The notes: generated from the letters alone by a model not told the origin. A DNA stretch of 64,000 nt from Bacteroidales bacterium (GCA_021738535.1 JAIPBU010000001.1:134220-198219); one strand, 5' to 3'. Counted from the first letter of the stretch, positions 10,184-19,800 are shown. A program made the numbers and translations.

Positions 10184-12337
10184 ATGAAAAATTATCAAGC
10201 CGGACAGATAAAGTCTATAGCTCTTCTGGGAAATGCCGGATCCGGCAAAACTACATTTGCCGAAGCAATGCTGTTGAATGGCGGGATTATCGAAAGAAGA
10301 GGTTCCGTAGAAAACAAGAATACCGCATCTGACTACCGACCTGTAGAACATGAGAATGGTAACTCTGTTTTTGCTTCAGTGCTTCATACTGTACATGACG
10401 ATAAAAAGATAAATATTCTGGATGCCCCGGGTCTTGACGATTTTGCAGGCGGTGTAATATCTTCACTTCTGGTGACCGAAACGGCACTGATGATGATCAA
10501 TGTGCAAAATGGGGTTGAAGTAGGTTCTGAAATTCATTTTCGCCATGCCGAAAGAATGAATAAACCCATGATCCTGTGTATTAACGGGCTTGATCATGAA
10601 AAAACAAACTTCGACAAGTCTGTAGAGATGATGAAAGACCGGTTCGGCGGTAATGTAACCCTGGTACAATTCCCGGTGAATGAGGGTGAAGATTTTGATT
10701 CCATCATCGATGTTATCAAGATGAAGATGCTCAAATATCCGAAAGAAGGTGGTTTATGCGAAGAGCACGATCTTCCGTCCGAATATGCCGATAAAGCGGC
10801 TGAACTTCAGGCTGAACTAATTGAGAAAGCAGCAGAAAATGATGAATCCCTGATGGAAATATTCTTCGAAAATGATACCCTTACAGAAGATGAAATGAAA
10901 TCCGGTATCAAGACAGGTCTGCTGCAGAGGGGTATCTTCCCCGTTTTCTGTGCCTCTGCCAAAGGAAACAAAGGCGTGGACAGAATCACTGAATTTATTG
11001 CCAATGTTGCCCCACTTGCCCCGGAAACACCGGCATGGAAAACCGAAGACGGAAATGAAATTAAATGGGATGCCGATGGTGATGTTTCACTTTTTGTCTT
11101 TAAATCGTCCATAGAGGATCATATAGGTGAAATTAATTTTTTCAAGGTAATATCAGGTAAAATAAAGGAAAACCTGGATGTTACTAACCAGTTAAACAGT
11201 ACAAAAGAAAGATTATCACAGATATTTGTAAGTGCCGGTAAAAACAGGGTAAAAGTAAATGAACTTTTTGCCGGGGATATTGGTGCTGTAGTTAAGCTGA
11301 AAAGCACAAAAACTAACCATACGCTTAACAGCAGCGGAAGCTTTAGTTTTCCGAAAATTAAATTTCCTGAACCAAAATTCCGTACGGCTATAAGACCCAA
11401 CAGTGAAGGTGATGAGGAAAAACTGGGCGAGGCTCTCAGTCGCATGCACCAGGAAGACCCAACCATACTGGTTGAATATTCGAAAGAACTCAAGCAAATA
11501 ATTGTTTACGGACAGGGTGAGTACCACCTTAATATACTGAAATGGCACCTTGACAATATTTTCAAGATTGAGACAGAATACTATGCCCCCAAGATACCCT
11601 ACCGTGAGACTATCACAAAATCAGCACAGGCAGATTACAGGCACAAGAAACAATCCGGAGGTGCTGGTCAGTTCGGAGAAGTGCACATGATAATTGAACC
11701 TTTTGAGGAGGGATCGGAACCAAACCCGGCCATGAAGGTTAATGGTAAGGACTATAAACTTTCAATCCGCGATAAGGATCAGCATAAACTTGAATGGGGA
11801 GGCGTGCTGGAGTTTTGTAATTGTATAGTAGGAGGATCAATTGACGGAAGATTTATGCCGGCCATCCTTAAGGGAATAATGGAAAAAATGGAAGAAGGTC
11901 CGCTTACAGGTTCATATGCACGTGACATAAGGGTTTATGTATATGACGGTAAGATGCACCCGGTTGATTCAAACGAGATATCTTTTAAGCTGGCAGGTAG
12001 AAATGCCTTTAGTAACGCATTTAAATCTGCCAATCCGAAAATTCTTGAACCTGTTTATGATGTCGAAATCATGGTACCATCAGACAGAATGGGTGATGTA
12101 ATAAGTGACCTGCAGGGACGCCGCGGAATGGTTCTTGGCATGAACAGCGAAAAAGGATTTGAAGTGGTTAAGGCAAAAGTGCCCCTGGCTGAAATGAATA
12201 AGTATTCAACTGCACTTAGCTCAATAACAGGCGGACGTGCAATGTACAGCATGAAATTTGCCGAATATGTACAGGTACCATCAGATGTGCAGGATGTTGT
12301 TATCAAGGCTTACGCAGAACAGCAGGAAGAAGAATAA
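10184..12337 (+). CDS. EF-G-like protein (EF-G2 type) with altered GTPase motifs
   Basis: The 717-aa protein has the full EF-G domain layout, including the C-terminal block RRGMVLGMNSEKGFEVVKAKV. The G domain departs from EF-G: the P-loop is GNAGSGKTT (16-24) instead of AHIDAGKTT, the switch II motif is DAPGLDDF with Leu84 where EF-G has catalytic His, NKMD is NGLD (134-137), and the switch I ITIT segment is lost. Bacteroides has a described EF-G paralogue (EF-G2) that supports translation without normal GTP hydrolysis; the motif changes suggest this is the same group (inference). It stands alone with its own promoter and terminator, divergent from the str operon. The role is probably in slow or energy-sparing translation. 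Confidence 0.9.
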   Translation: MKNYQAGQIKSIALLGNAGSGKTTFAEAMLLNGGIIERRGSVENKNTASDYRPVEHENGNSVFASVLHTVHDDKKINILDAPGLDDFAGGVISSLLVTETALMMINVQNGVEVGSEIHFRHAERMNKPMILCINGLDHEKTNFDKSVEMMKDRFGGNVTLVQFPVNEGEDFDSIIDVIKMKMLKYPKEGGLCEEHDLPSEYADKAAELQAELIEKAAENDESLMEIFFENDTLTEDEMKSGIKTGLLQRGIFPVFCASAKGNKGVDRITEFIANVAPLAPETPAWKTEDGNEIKWDADGDVSLFVFKSSIEDHIGEINFFKVISGKIKENLDVTNQLNSTKERLSQIFVSAGKNRVKVNELFAGDIGAVVKLKSTKTNHTLNSSGSFSFPKIKFPEPKFRTAIRPNSEGDEEKLGEALSRMHQEDPTILVEYSKELKQIIVYGQGEYHLNILKWHLDNIFKIETEYYAPKIPYRETITKSAQADYRHKKQSGGAGQFGEVHMIIEPFEEGSEPNPAMKVNGKDYKLSIRDKDQHKLEWGGVLEFCNCIVGGSIDGRFMPAILKGIMEKMEEGPLTGSYARDIRVYVYDGKMHPVDSNEISFKLAGRNAFSNAFKSANPKILEPVYDVEIMVPSDRMGDVISDLQGRRGMVLGMNSEKGFEVVKAKVPLAEMNKYSTALSSITGGRAMYSMKFAEYVQVPSDVQDVVIKAYAEQQEEE

Positions 12338-12340
12338 CAC

Positions 12341-12375
12341 AGATTGCACTGATTAAAGCAGATTACGCAGATAAC
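12341..12375. repeat. Degenerate GCAGATTACGCAGAT-type direct repeats
   Basis: Imperfect copies of CAGATT(A/G)C and CTGATTAAAG follow one another directly after the EF-G2 stop. The element looks like a low-complexity dispersed repeat and does not encode a protein. Confidence 0.6.
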
Positions 12376-12386
12376 TATAAGATAAT

Positions 12387-12418
12387 GAGGTGTGGGTTTA
12401 GTTAACCACACCTCTTTT
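12387..12418 (+). terminator. Rho-independent terminator of the EF-G paralogue
   Basis: A 9-bp stem, GAGGTGTGG with CCACACCTC, encloses a loop of about 10 nt and is followed by TTTT. It lies 50 nt past the stop at 12337 and separates this gene from the next. Confidence 0.8.
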
Positions 12419-12471
12419 AAATTCAATTGATTAACTTTACATTGAATTAGCCATAAAAAAAGAATGAGATT

Positions 12472-13152
12472 ATGAAATATTTACTGTTAACAGCTTTTGC
12501 GTTCTGCCTCCTGGCGCCCTTAAATGCACAGAACCTCTGGTTAGGGAAAGAAGGACAAAAATTTTACGATGAACTTGTAATAAGAAAAGCTCTAAAAGGT
12601 GAAAAGCCTGATTATGACGGTTCTCCTTATATGAAAGATGAATTTTCAGAATCCACCGTCATTTTCAAATCGGGAGAGGTGTTTGAAGAAGTACCACTGA
12701 GATATAATATTTTCAATGACCAGTTTGAAGCTGAGATGGAAAAGGGTGTTTACGCACTTAAGCGTGGAAGCGTAGTAACTGAAGTAATAATTGATGACCG
12801 GCATTTTGAATACTCCCCTTATATCTATATGTCAAAAGAAAAGGCAGGATACCTTGAGCTTTTGCACAAAGGAGACTACTCACTCTACAGGCAGCTGCAG
12901 GTTGAATTTAAAGAAGCTCAGCCTGCACAGCCATATATCGAAGAACGTCCTGCAATGTTTAACAGGAAAAGTCCGTTGTACTACATTGCACAGGGTGATG
13001 AAGCTCCTGTCTTTATAAAAAACAGGAGAGATGCAATTAATTACGGCGAACAAAATGGCATGGAGCTAAAAAAATATATCAAGAAAAACAGGCTGAAGAT
13101 GAGAGACCGGGAAGACTTCATGCAACTGGTTAAGTACATGAACCAGCAATAG
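12472..13152 (+). CDS. Secreted protein of unknown function
   Basis: A 226-aa protein with a clear signal peptide (MKYLLLTAFAFCLLAPLNAQ, cleavage after about residue 20). The mature part has no family I can name. It is mixed alpha/beta with several Tyr/Phe-rich segments and a very basic C-terminus (KKYIKKNRLKMRDRED, about 203-218). The size and charged tail resemble several Bacteroidetes periplasmic unknowns. A weak TAACTTTA box at 12432-12439 may be its promoter. It stands alone between the EF-G2 terminator and the convergent efflux operon. Confidence 0.85.
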   Translation: MKYLLLTAFAFCLLAPLNAQNLWLGKEGQKFYDELVIRKALKGEKPDYDGSPYMKDEFSESTVIFKSGEVFEEVPLRYNIFNDQFEAEMEKGVYALKRGSVVTEVIIDDRHFEYSPYIYMSKEKAGYLELLHKGDYSLYRQLQVEFKEAQPAQPYIEERPAMFNRKSPLYYIAQGDEAPVFIKNRRDAINYGEQNGMELKKYIKKNRLKMRDREDFMQLVKYMNQQ

Positions 13153-13185
13153 CCCCAAACCCCTGAGTACAGCCCACTCAATAAG

Positions 13186-13229
13186 CGCTTCGTCATCACT
13201 GACCCGCTTCGTCACTCAGTCGCTTCGTC
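13186..13229. repeat. Three copies of CGCTTCGTC
   Basis: Exact 9-bp copies lie at 13186-13194, 13205-13213 and 13221-13229, spaced 19 and 16 bp, between two convergent genes. CACTCAG/CACTGAC sequences separate the copies. A related stretch, CAGTCGCTTTGCTCAG, occurs near 42229. Confidence 0.85.
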
Positions 13230-13233
13230 CTCA

Positions 13234-13527
13234 TCAATACACCCCGGTAACATCCCACGCAAATGCCCGTGCACCAACATCCGTATTCTGTTCGTCCATC
13301 TTCCTCACGGCATCCAGTATAGCGGTCACCTTATCATCTTCAACAATAGTAAGTGTAGCTGAATTGATCTCAGGCCAGGTATGGGTGCCAAGGTGTGGGA
13401 CTCCACCCCTGGAGCCCCTTCCTTTCATATTGTTCCACTCACTGTAACCATCAATTCCAAGCCGGTCGAGGATATACTCCACCTTTTCTGTATGCGCCTG
13501 GTTATATATTATAAAAACTGCTTTCAT
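13234..13527 (-). CDS. PII-like transporter-associated protein (PG0541 type)
   Basis: The 97-aa product has the PII ferredoxin-like pattern (MKAVFIIYNQAHTEKVEYIL at the start, then a beta strand ATLTIVEDDKVTAILDAV) with a short Gly/Arg-rich central loop (KGRGSRGG, about 35-42) instead of the uridylylated PII T-loop. Proteins of this type are annotated next to RND pumps in Bacteroidetes, and here it follows the RND gene after 8 nt as the last gene of the efflux operon. A regulatory or sensory role on the pump is inference. Confidence 0.8.
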   Translation of the reverse strand: MKAVFIIYNQAHTEKVEYILDRLGIDGYSEWNNMKGRGSRGGVPHLGTHTWPEINSATLTIVEDDKVTAILDAVRKMDEQNTDVGARAFAWDVTGVY

Positions 13528-13535
13528 TACCTGTA

Positions 13536-16500
13536 TTATTTAGACGTTGATAATTCATTGCCATTAAGAAAATCATACTGTTCATGTGATTTACGCTTTC
13601 TGTCTCTTTCTCCTCTCCTGGCAAAAATCACATAAACTACCGGGACAAGAACAAGGGTTACCATTGTTGAGAAAATAAGACCTCCGATAACCGATATACC
13701 CATTGGGCTCCATATTTCTGATCCTTCACCAACACTTATTGCAAGCGGTAACATACCAAGTATGGTTGTAGCTGATGTCATAAGCACCGGCCTGAGCCTT
13801 GAGCGGCCTGAAACGGCAACAGCCTCATAGAGATCAAGCCCCCTGTCGCGTTGAAGATTGATATAATCAACCAGAACAATAGCATTTTTCACCACAATAC
13901 CAATCAGCATTATTGCGCCAATACCGGCAATAAGGCTCAGGGTTGTATTCGTAAGGAACAGGGCAATTGCAACACCACTGAAAGAAAATGGTATTGAGAA
14001 CATTATTATTAATGGCATTTTAAGTGATTCAAACTGTGAAGCCATAACAATATACACAAGCACAAGGCTGACAAGCAAGAGCAGGGCAAGATCCTGAAAT
14101 GACTCCATCTGCTCCTCTATAGTGCCTGATATCTGAACTTCAACGCCCGCGGGGGTCTCCAGGTCATCAATTAATGCCTGTATATCTCCCGCTATATCAC
14201 CGAGAGGCCTCTCGTAAGGGGTAGCAGAAACAGTAACTATCCTTTCCTTCCTCTTATGCTCAATATTCGGAGGCGACCAATATTCTTTTATCTCAGCAAT
14301 CTCGCCAAGCTTAACCATCTGCCCCTGTGTATTCATAATACTTATGTTCCTGATATCGGTGATTGAGTTCCTTGATTCTTCGTTAAAACGGACTATCACA
14401 TCATATTCATCTCCAAACTGTCTTAACCTTGTGGCTGTCATTCCTGCCACCCTGTTCTTAACGGCATTTGAGACTGTTGCTGTGTTAAGCCCGTGCCTTA
14501 TCATTTTATTCTGGTCAAGGACAATCTGAAGTTCAGGTTTTGAAGGATCACGGCTTATCTGTATATCCCGGGCTCCTTCAATATTATTCATCTTTTCTGC
14601 TATCTCCTCCGCAACCTGGTTTGTCTCACTGATATCATATCCATATACTTCAACCTCCACATTGTTTCCTCCAAAGCTCATACCCTGGTCGGTTGTGGAT
14701 ACCTGGTAATTTATGATCTCCGGAATATTGTCAAGCCTCTGCCTGAAATCTTCAGCTACCTCCCAGACAGTCCTCTCCCTTTCCAGCACATCTGAAAGAG
14801 CAATAGTATAAATAATTGTATGAGTTCCGGTATTCGAGAACATAGTGGCAAAATTAACTCCTTCATCTGTACCGGTTGATGAAGATATCAGTTCCACTTC
14901 AGGAAAATCTGCAGAAAGGATACTGTCAATCCTGTGTGTAATTGTCTTTGTCTCGCTTACCCTGGTTCCGGTCTGAAGTTCTACCGTGGCACTCAGGCGT
15001 GATTCATCAGACTCAGGGATAAACTCCGTACCCACACTGCTCAGCAATGATAATGATCCCGCAAAAACCACTACAGAAAGAATACTGACTACCGTTTTAT
15101 GGGTCAGAGCCCACCTCAGTGTGCTTTCATAAAATCCTTCGAAGCGATTAAGGCCTACTCTTATAGTATTATCATAGCTGAATTTGCTCTTTGGTTTGTT
15201 ATTTTTGCGCAACCTCAGTAATAATGAACTGAGCGTGGGGGTAAGAGTTATGGCCGCAATTGTTGAAGTGACTGTAGTCAGTGTGACAATCAAACCAAGC
15301 TGCTTGAACAGTACACCTGTTAATCCGCCTACAAAAGTCAGTGGAAAGAACACTGCCACAACGGTTAGTGTTGTAACAATAACAGCCAGCCATACTTCAT
15401 TGGTTGCATAAATTGCTGCTTCCCTTGGCCTGCTTTTCCTCTCAATATGCTTCGTAATATTTTCCAGGATTACGATTGCATCATCCACTACCATACCTAT
15501 TGCTATTGAAAGGGATGATAGTGAAATAATATTAATCGAATTTCCTGAAATAAAAAGGTAAATAAATGCAACGATCAGTGAAATTGGAATAGTCAGCACA
15601 ACAATAAAAGTTGCTCTCCACCTTCCCAGGAAAAAAAGTACTACCAGCACAACGAATATACCTGCAAAAAGCAAGGCGCTGGTAAGGTTATTTATAGATC
15701 CTACAATAAACTCCGAGGAGTCAAAAATGGGCTGTATCGTTACATCCGGAGGAAGGTCCTTTTGCAGTTTTTTAAGTGTCTTTCTTACTTCGCTGGCTAC
15801 TTTAACCGTATTACCTCCGGATTGTTTCTGCACAAACATCCTCATTCCCAGCTCACCGTTTATTCTTTCCTCAACCTTGGACTCCCTGATGGTATCGTTA
15901 ATGTCGGCTACATCACTCAGATAGATAGTATTACCATTGAAACTACCCACAACAAGATTTTCCAGGACATCGCTGTTTTCAAACTCTCCCTGTATCCTGA
16001 GAGGATAATCCAGGTCGCCCATCTCAAGGTAGCCGGCCGGGGTGTTAAGGTTTTCCATGCGAAGCACATTGCCAATTTGTTCAATCGACAGCTTATATGC
16101 TTCCAGTTTCCTGGGATCAACATCAACATATATCTCTCTGCCCGGCGCACCTGCAATACCTACCGAGCCAATTCCTTCAATCCTGTTAAGAGGATTTATC
16201 ACTTTCTCATCAAGCAGTTTCTCCAGTCCCTCATAACTTTCATCCGCCGTGATGGCATAGAAAACTATAGGCATCATACTGGAATTGAACTTAAGGATTG
16301 AAGGATCTTCAACATCTTCAGGAAGGAATGGCACTATAAAGTTAAGTGCATCCCTCACTTCATTAGCTGCTTCATCAAGGTTGGTTTCATACTCGAATTC
16401 CAGAAAAATAGTTGATGTATTATCACTTGATACTGATGTTACCTCCTTAAGATTACTGACCGTATTAAGCTGATCTTCGAGCAGATCAGTTACATTGGTT

Positions 16501-16679
16501 TCGATATCAGATGCACTGGCCCCCTGGTAAGAGGTAAAAACAGTCAAAAAGGGTAATTCTATCTCCGGATAAAGATCCACAGGCAGCCTGTTGAGTGAAT
16601 ACAGGCCCACTACCATAAGAGCAACGAAGATCAGGATGGTAGTAAGTGGCCTTTTTACTGCGGTACTATATATACTCAT
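13536..16679 (-). CDS. RND efflux inner-membrane transporter (AcrB/HAE1 family)
   Basis: The 1047-aa length is typical of AcrB-type proton/drug antiporters. TM1 lies near residues 11-28, a large periplasmic loop follows, and the TM4 proton-relay motif GMVVDDAIVILEN carries Asp399/Asp400. The second half repeats the pattern and ends with a short basic cytoplasmic tail. It lies between the adaptor gene (20 nt upstream) and the PII-like gene, forming a tripartite pump with the adaptor and TolC-like protein of the same operon. The substrate cannot be told from sequence. Confidence 0.95.
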   Translation of the reverse strand: MSIYSTAVKRPLTTILIFVALMVVGLYSLNRLPVDLYPEIELPFLTVFTSYQGASASDIETNVTDLLEDQLNTVSNLKEVTSVSSDNTSTIFLEFEYETNLDEAANEVRDALNFIVPFLPEDVEDPSILKFNSSMMPIVFYAITADESYEGLEKLLDEKVINPLNRIEGIGSVGIAGAPGREIYVDVDPRKLEAYKLSIEQIGNVLRMENLNTPAGYLEMGDLDYPLRIQGEFENSDVLENLVVGSFNGNTIYLSDVADINDTIRESKVEERINGELGMRMFVQKQSGGNTVKVASEVRKTLKKLQKDLPPDVTIQPIFDSSEFIVGSINNLTSALLFAGIFVVLVVLFFLGRWRATFIVVLTIPISLIVAFIYLFISGNSINIISLSSLSIAIGMVVDDAIVILENITKHIERKSRPREAAIYATNEVWLAVIVTTLTVVAVFFPLTFVGGLTGVLFKQLGLIVTLTTVTSTIAAITLTPTLSSLLLRLRKNNKPKSKFSYDNTIRVGLNRFEGFYESTLRWALTHKTVVSILSVVVFAGSLSLLSSVGTEFIPESDESRLSATVELQTGTRVSETKTITHRIDSILSADFPEVELISSSTGTDEGVNFATMFSNTGTHTIIYTIALSDVLERERTVWEVAEDFRQRLDNIPEIINYQVSTTDQGMSFGGNNVEVEVYGYDISETNQVAEEIAEKMNNIEGARDIQISRDPSKPELQIVLDQNKMIRHGLNTATVSNAVKNRVAGMTATRLRQFGDEYDVIVRFNEESRNSITDIRNISIMNTQGQMVKLGEIAEIKEYWSPPNIEHKRKERIVTVSATPYERPLGDIAGDIQALIDDLETPAGVEVQISGTIEEQMESFQDLALLLLVSLVLVYIVMASQFESLKMPLIIMFSIPFSFSGVAIALFLTNTTLSLIAGIGAIMLIGIVVKNAIVLVDYINLQRDRGLDLYEAVAVSGRSRLRPVLMTSATTILGMLPLAISVGEGSEIWSPMGISVIGGLIFSTMVTLVLVPVVYVIFARRGERDRKRKSHEQYDFLNGNELSTSK

Positions 16680-16699
16680 AAGATTATATTCTGATTTAT

Positions 16700-17776
16700 T
16701 TAATTAACTACTTTGATTTTGTCACCGTTGGTAAGTTTGGCCTGTCCGTCAATAACCAGCATCTCACCCTCTGATATCTCATCACTGATGATCTCTACCA
16801 TTTCATCAAATCGTTTACCCAGGGTTACATTCTGCTTTATTGCAACACCGTTCCGGTTAATGAACACATAACGGTTATTGGTACCTTCCTGCTGAAGTAC
16901 AACATTGGAAGGAACTACATATGCTTCTTCTTCGCCAAGGAACATGGAAACCCTTACAAACATGCCAGGCTTAAGGTCCCGCTCTTTGTTAGGTACAGTA
17001 ATTTCGACCTCGAATGACCTTGTCAAAGGATCCACAACCGGGTGCACAAGGCTTACTTTCCCGGAAAATTCCCGGTCCCTGTAAACATCTGCCTTAACAG
17101 AAGCAGTCATACCCTCTTCAATCACGGGAATATATTTTTCAGAAATATTCACTATGGCTTTCACCGGGTTAAGCTGCATAATTGTTAACACGGCAGCTTT
17201 GCCTGCAGGCGTATTTGGTGCTCCGCTGTACATTTCGCCATTTTCAAAATATTTACCTGTAATTATTCCGTTGAACGGGGCATAGATGACTGTGTTCTCC
17301 CTCAGGAATTCCACATTGCTTTCAGTCACTTCAACCTGTGTTTTCATCTGGTCATATTGCTGCCTGGGGATATCACCCGTTTCCAGCAGGGTTGCAAGCC
17401 TCTGCAGATCTGTTTTAAGATTGCCAAGCTGAATCTCAGCCTGGTGAAGCTGCGTTTGATCCATCAAAAAGAGCTTCTGCCCTTTATTAACCCTGTTACC
17501 TTCCTCTGCATAAATCCTGTTAATACGTCCCGGTGACGCCGGAGCCATGTTAACTTCTTCAAAAGCCTCGAGCGTAGCTGTATAATCAATACTTCTCTTA
17601 ATAGTGGAAAGGTCAAGAGCCTTTGTTCTTACTACTATCTCTTTAGTTTCCTGGTCATTAACTGCATCGTCAGCCTCTCCTTCTCCTGGCTGCTGTTTGC
17701 ATCCTGCAAAAATGAGAGTAATGATTGCAAAAAGGGGTAAAATTCTTCTGTATTCCATTTTTGTATATTTTTTCAT
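16700..17776 (-). CDS. RND periplasmic adaptor (membrane fusion lipoprotein)
   Basis: The 358-aa protein has a signal with lipobox LIFAGC (Cys26), so it is probably an inner-membrane-anchored lipoprotein. Barrel-sandwich and hairpin regions follow (about 70-200: VNMAPASPGRINRIYAEEGN, then Gln/Leu-rich helices), and then the beta-barrel and membrane-proximal domains typical of AcrA/MexA. It links the RND pump to the TolC-like channel. Both MKKYTK (17776) and M7 are possible starts. It starts 2 nt after the tolC-like stop. Confidence 0.93.
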   Translation of the reverse strand: MKKYTKMEYRRILPLFAIITLIFAGCKQQPGEGEADDAVNDQETKEIVVRTKALDLSTIKRSIDYTATLEAFEEVNMAPASPGRINRIYAEEGNRVNKGQKLFLMDQTQLHQAEIQLGNLKTDLQRLATLLETGDIPRQQYDQMKTQVEVTESNVEFLRENTVIYAPFNGIITGKYFENGEMYSGAPNTPAGKAAVLTIMQLNPVKAIVNISEKYIPVIEEGMTASVKADVYRDREFSGKVSLVHPVVDPLTRSFEVEITVPNKERDLKPGMFVRVSMFLGEEEAYVVPSNVVLQQEGTNNRYVFINRNGVAIKQNVTLGKRFDEMVEIISDEISEGEMLVIDGQAKLTNGDKIKVVN

Positions 17777-17778
17777 CG

Positions 17779-19122
17779 TTAAATATTATTCAATAATTTA
17801 TCAAGTGCCAGTTTTGTCTGAAGCAAATCCATAACAGCACTTATATAATTGTTTTGTGCCTGTAAATAATTATTATGCGCCTGGGTCAGGTCAAGACTTG
17901 AAGCCATACCCTGTCGGTATTTATTCTCAATACTCTCATAAACCCTCCTTGCAACCTCAACATTTTCCTTTTGTGTTTCGTATTGGTCACGGGAATTAAT
18001 CAGGTTAAAGCGTAATTGCTTTTCCTGAAGGAGCAACTGGTCTGAAACCAGATTTTTGCTGGTTCTTGCCTTCTCAAGATTTATCTGTGCCTTTTTGATC
18101 TTCGAATAACGCTGTCCGCTCGCAAATATTGGCACATTAACCTGGAAGCCCAGCATTGAGTTTGGAAACCAGTCTAGGCCATTCAGCTCATCTCCCATCC
18201 CGTTCTTATTCCAGGAATAAAATGCTGAAAGACTTGGCAGTATACTGGCTTTCTCATTCTTAAGCGTCAACTCCTGCATCTTTTCCCGGCTTTGCACCAG
18301 TTTAAAATCAATGTGATTCCGGTAATTAAAATCATTATCGATCAGAGCTTCAATATTAGCTTCCGCCAGTAAGTTATCAAGGTCTGTTGTAAGAGATATG
18401 TCTTTATGCATATCCAAACCCAGCTGGAACCTCAGGAGATTGTAGTTAAGTTCGAGATTCCTTTCAAGAGACCTGACATTTGTCTCCAGTCCTCTTACAT
18501 TACTTAACATCTGATCAACATCGGTCTCTTCAGCCATCCCTACATCGGCCATTGATTTGGTAGAGCGATAAATATCCCTCAGGTTTTCCGTATTCTCTTC
18601 CAGTATATCAAGCGATTCACGGGATATAAGAATCAGAAAATAAGTATTAATTACCTGTTCTCTGATATCTATCTCTGACTTTTCAAGCGACTGCCGGCTC
18701 ATCTTCTCTGCCAGCTTAGCTGTCTGCACTCCCACGAAATACGGTGCATTAAAGATCATCTGTGTAGCCTGGAGGCCATATGAACCGTTATACTTGGATC
18801 CAAACTGTACAGGCACTTTAGTACCTGGCTGACCAATTATTTCTCCCGGTAACAGGGTTGTCATCAATTTAAGGTTATCATTCAGAGAACCGCTGCCGTC
18901 AACTCTGGGAAGACCGTTAGAAATGATTTCCCATTTTGACATCTCGGCTGCCTGAACATCATACCTTGATGATTTTACCATTTTGTTATGCTGTATGGCA
19001 TATTCCTGGGCATCCTGCAAACTGAGAGTAAGCACGGAGTCCGGCTCCTGAGCCACCAGGCTGCCACCTGACAGCAGCAGTAACAATACATTAAACCATG
19101 TAATTTTTACTATTCTATCCAT
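17779..19122 (-). CDS. TolC-family outer-membrane efflux protein
   Basis: A 447-aa protein with signal peptide MDRIVKITWFNVLLLLLSGG and two homologous halves of long helices (repeated LQDAQEYAIQHNKMV and LDLTQAHNNYLQAQNNY patterns), as in outer-membrane channel tunnels. The open frame extends to 19158, but I prefer the ATG at 19122, which overlaps the end of the tetR gene by 8 bp and starts with a proper signal peptide. It forms the exit duct of the RND pump. Confidence 0.93.
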   Translation of the reverse strand: MDRIVKITWFNVLLLLLSGGSLVAQEPDSVLTLSLQDAQEYAIQHNKMVKSSRYDVQAAEMSKWEIISNGLPRVDGSGSLNDNLKLMTTLLPGEIIGQPGTKVPVQFGSKYNGSYGLQATQMIFNAPYFVGVQTAKLAEKMSRQSLEKSEIDIREQVINTYFLILISRESLDILEENTENLRDIYRSTKSMADVGMAEETDVDQMLSNVRGLETNVRSLERNLELNYNLLRFQLGLDMHKDISLTTDLDNLLAEANIEALIDNDFNYRNHIDFKLVQSREKMQELTLKNEKASILPSLSAFYSWNKNGMGDELNGLDWFPNSMLGFQVNVPIFASGQRYSKIKKAQINLEKARTSKNLVSDQLLLQEKQLRFNLINSRDQYETQKENVEVARRVYESIENKYRQGMASSLDLTQAHNNYLQAQNNYISAVMDLLQTKLALDKLLNNI

Positions 19123-19738
19123 TGAATTCAAAGTTTTTCTGATTTGTATATTTATCAATTAATTTTCTTCCCTTTTCTGTTGATATCCCCCGCAGGTAGT
19201 TAATCAAGAGGTCATTAATTATATCTGCTCTGCTGAACTGCCTGTCAGGCAGGTATTGATTATCCCTTGTTATATCAATTGCTGCATGAATACCTGAATT
19301 TACAATGTCAATATTGAGATCATCCCTGAATATTTTTTCTTTAACACCCCTCCTGAGCATGTTTAATGACATTTCAAAATTCCTTATATCGCTCTTCCGG
19401 CATAAATTCTCATAAACACCGTAATGATATTTCTTCATCTCAATCAGATATGTAGGACTGCTCGTCCGGAAATGACTGGATGCAACCCTCAGTATCTCAA
19501 AAACTGCCTCTATTACATTGCCTGATTTATCCATTATCTCCCTGAAAACAACTTTCTGTTTCTCAGCCATTGTCCTGATCACATTTTCCAGTAAGGTATC
19601 TTTATCAGAGAAATGCTCATATATTGTCCGTTTTGACATACCAAGTTCGTGGGCAATAGAGTCCATTGTGACCGCTCTTACCCCGTATTTCATGAATAAA
19701 GCTGCTGCTTCTGCCGTTATTCGATCCCTGTAATCCAT
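19115..19738 (-). CDS. TetR/AcrR family transcriptional regulator
   Basis: A 207-aa protein with an N-terminal TetR helix-turn-helix (about 20-45, including VTMDSIAHELGMSKRTIYEH) and a variable ligand-binding C-terminal domain. It is the first gene of the efflux operon, so it is likely an autorepressor released by the pump's substrate (inference). A candidate operator, an 8-bp inverted repeat, lies at 19775-19800 upstream of its start. Confidence 0.93.
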   Translation of the reverse strand: MDYRDRITAEAAALFMKYGVRAVTMDSIAHELGMSKRTIYEHFSDKDTLLENVIRTMAEKQKVVFREIMDKSGNVIEAVFEILRVASSHFRTSSPTYLIEMKKYHYGVYENLCRKSDIRNFEMSLNMLRRGVKEKIFRDDLNIDIVNSGIHAAIDITRDNQYLPDRQFSRADIINDLLINYLRGISTEKGRKLIDKYTNQKNFEFNG

Positions 19739-19774
19739 TCAATATAATCCGTTCAATCCGGTTGCAATAATGAG

Positions 19775-19800
19775 AAAACTTTTTCAGTTCCCAAAGTTTT
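19775..19800. promoter_or_regulatory. Inverted repeat, candidate TetR operator
   Basis: AAAACTTT at 19775-19782 and AAAGTTTT at 19793-19800 are perfect 8-bp arms with a 10-bp spacer, 36 bp upstream of the tetR start. The dyad size and position suit an autoregulatory TetR dimer. No experimental basis is available here. Confidence 0.4.

Noticed and set aside
15762-16301. 179-aa + strand open frame inside the RND transporter gene
   Set aside because: It is antisense to a fully conserved transporter gene and has no recognisable domain.
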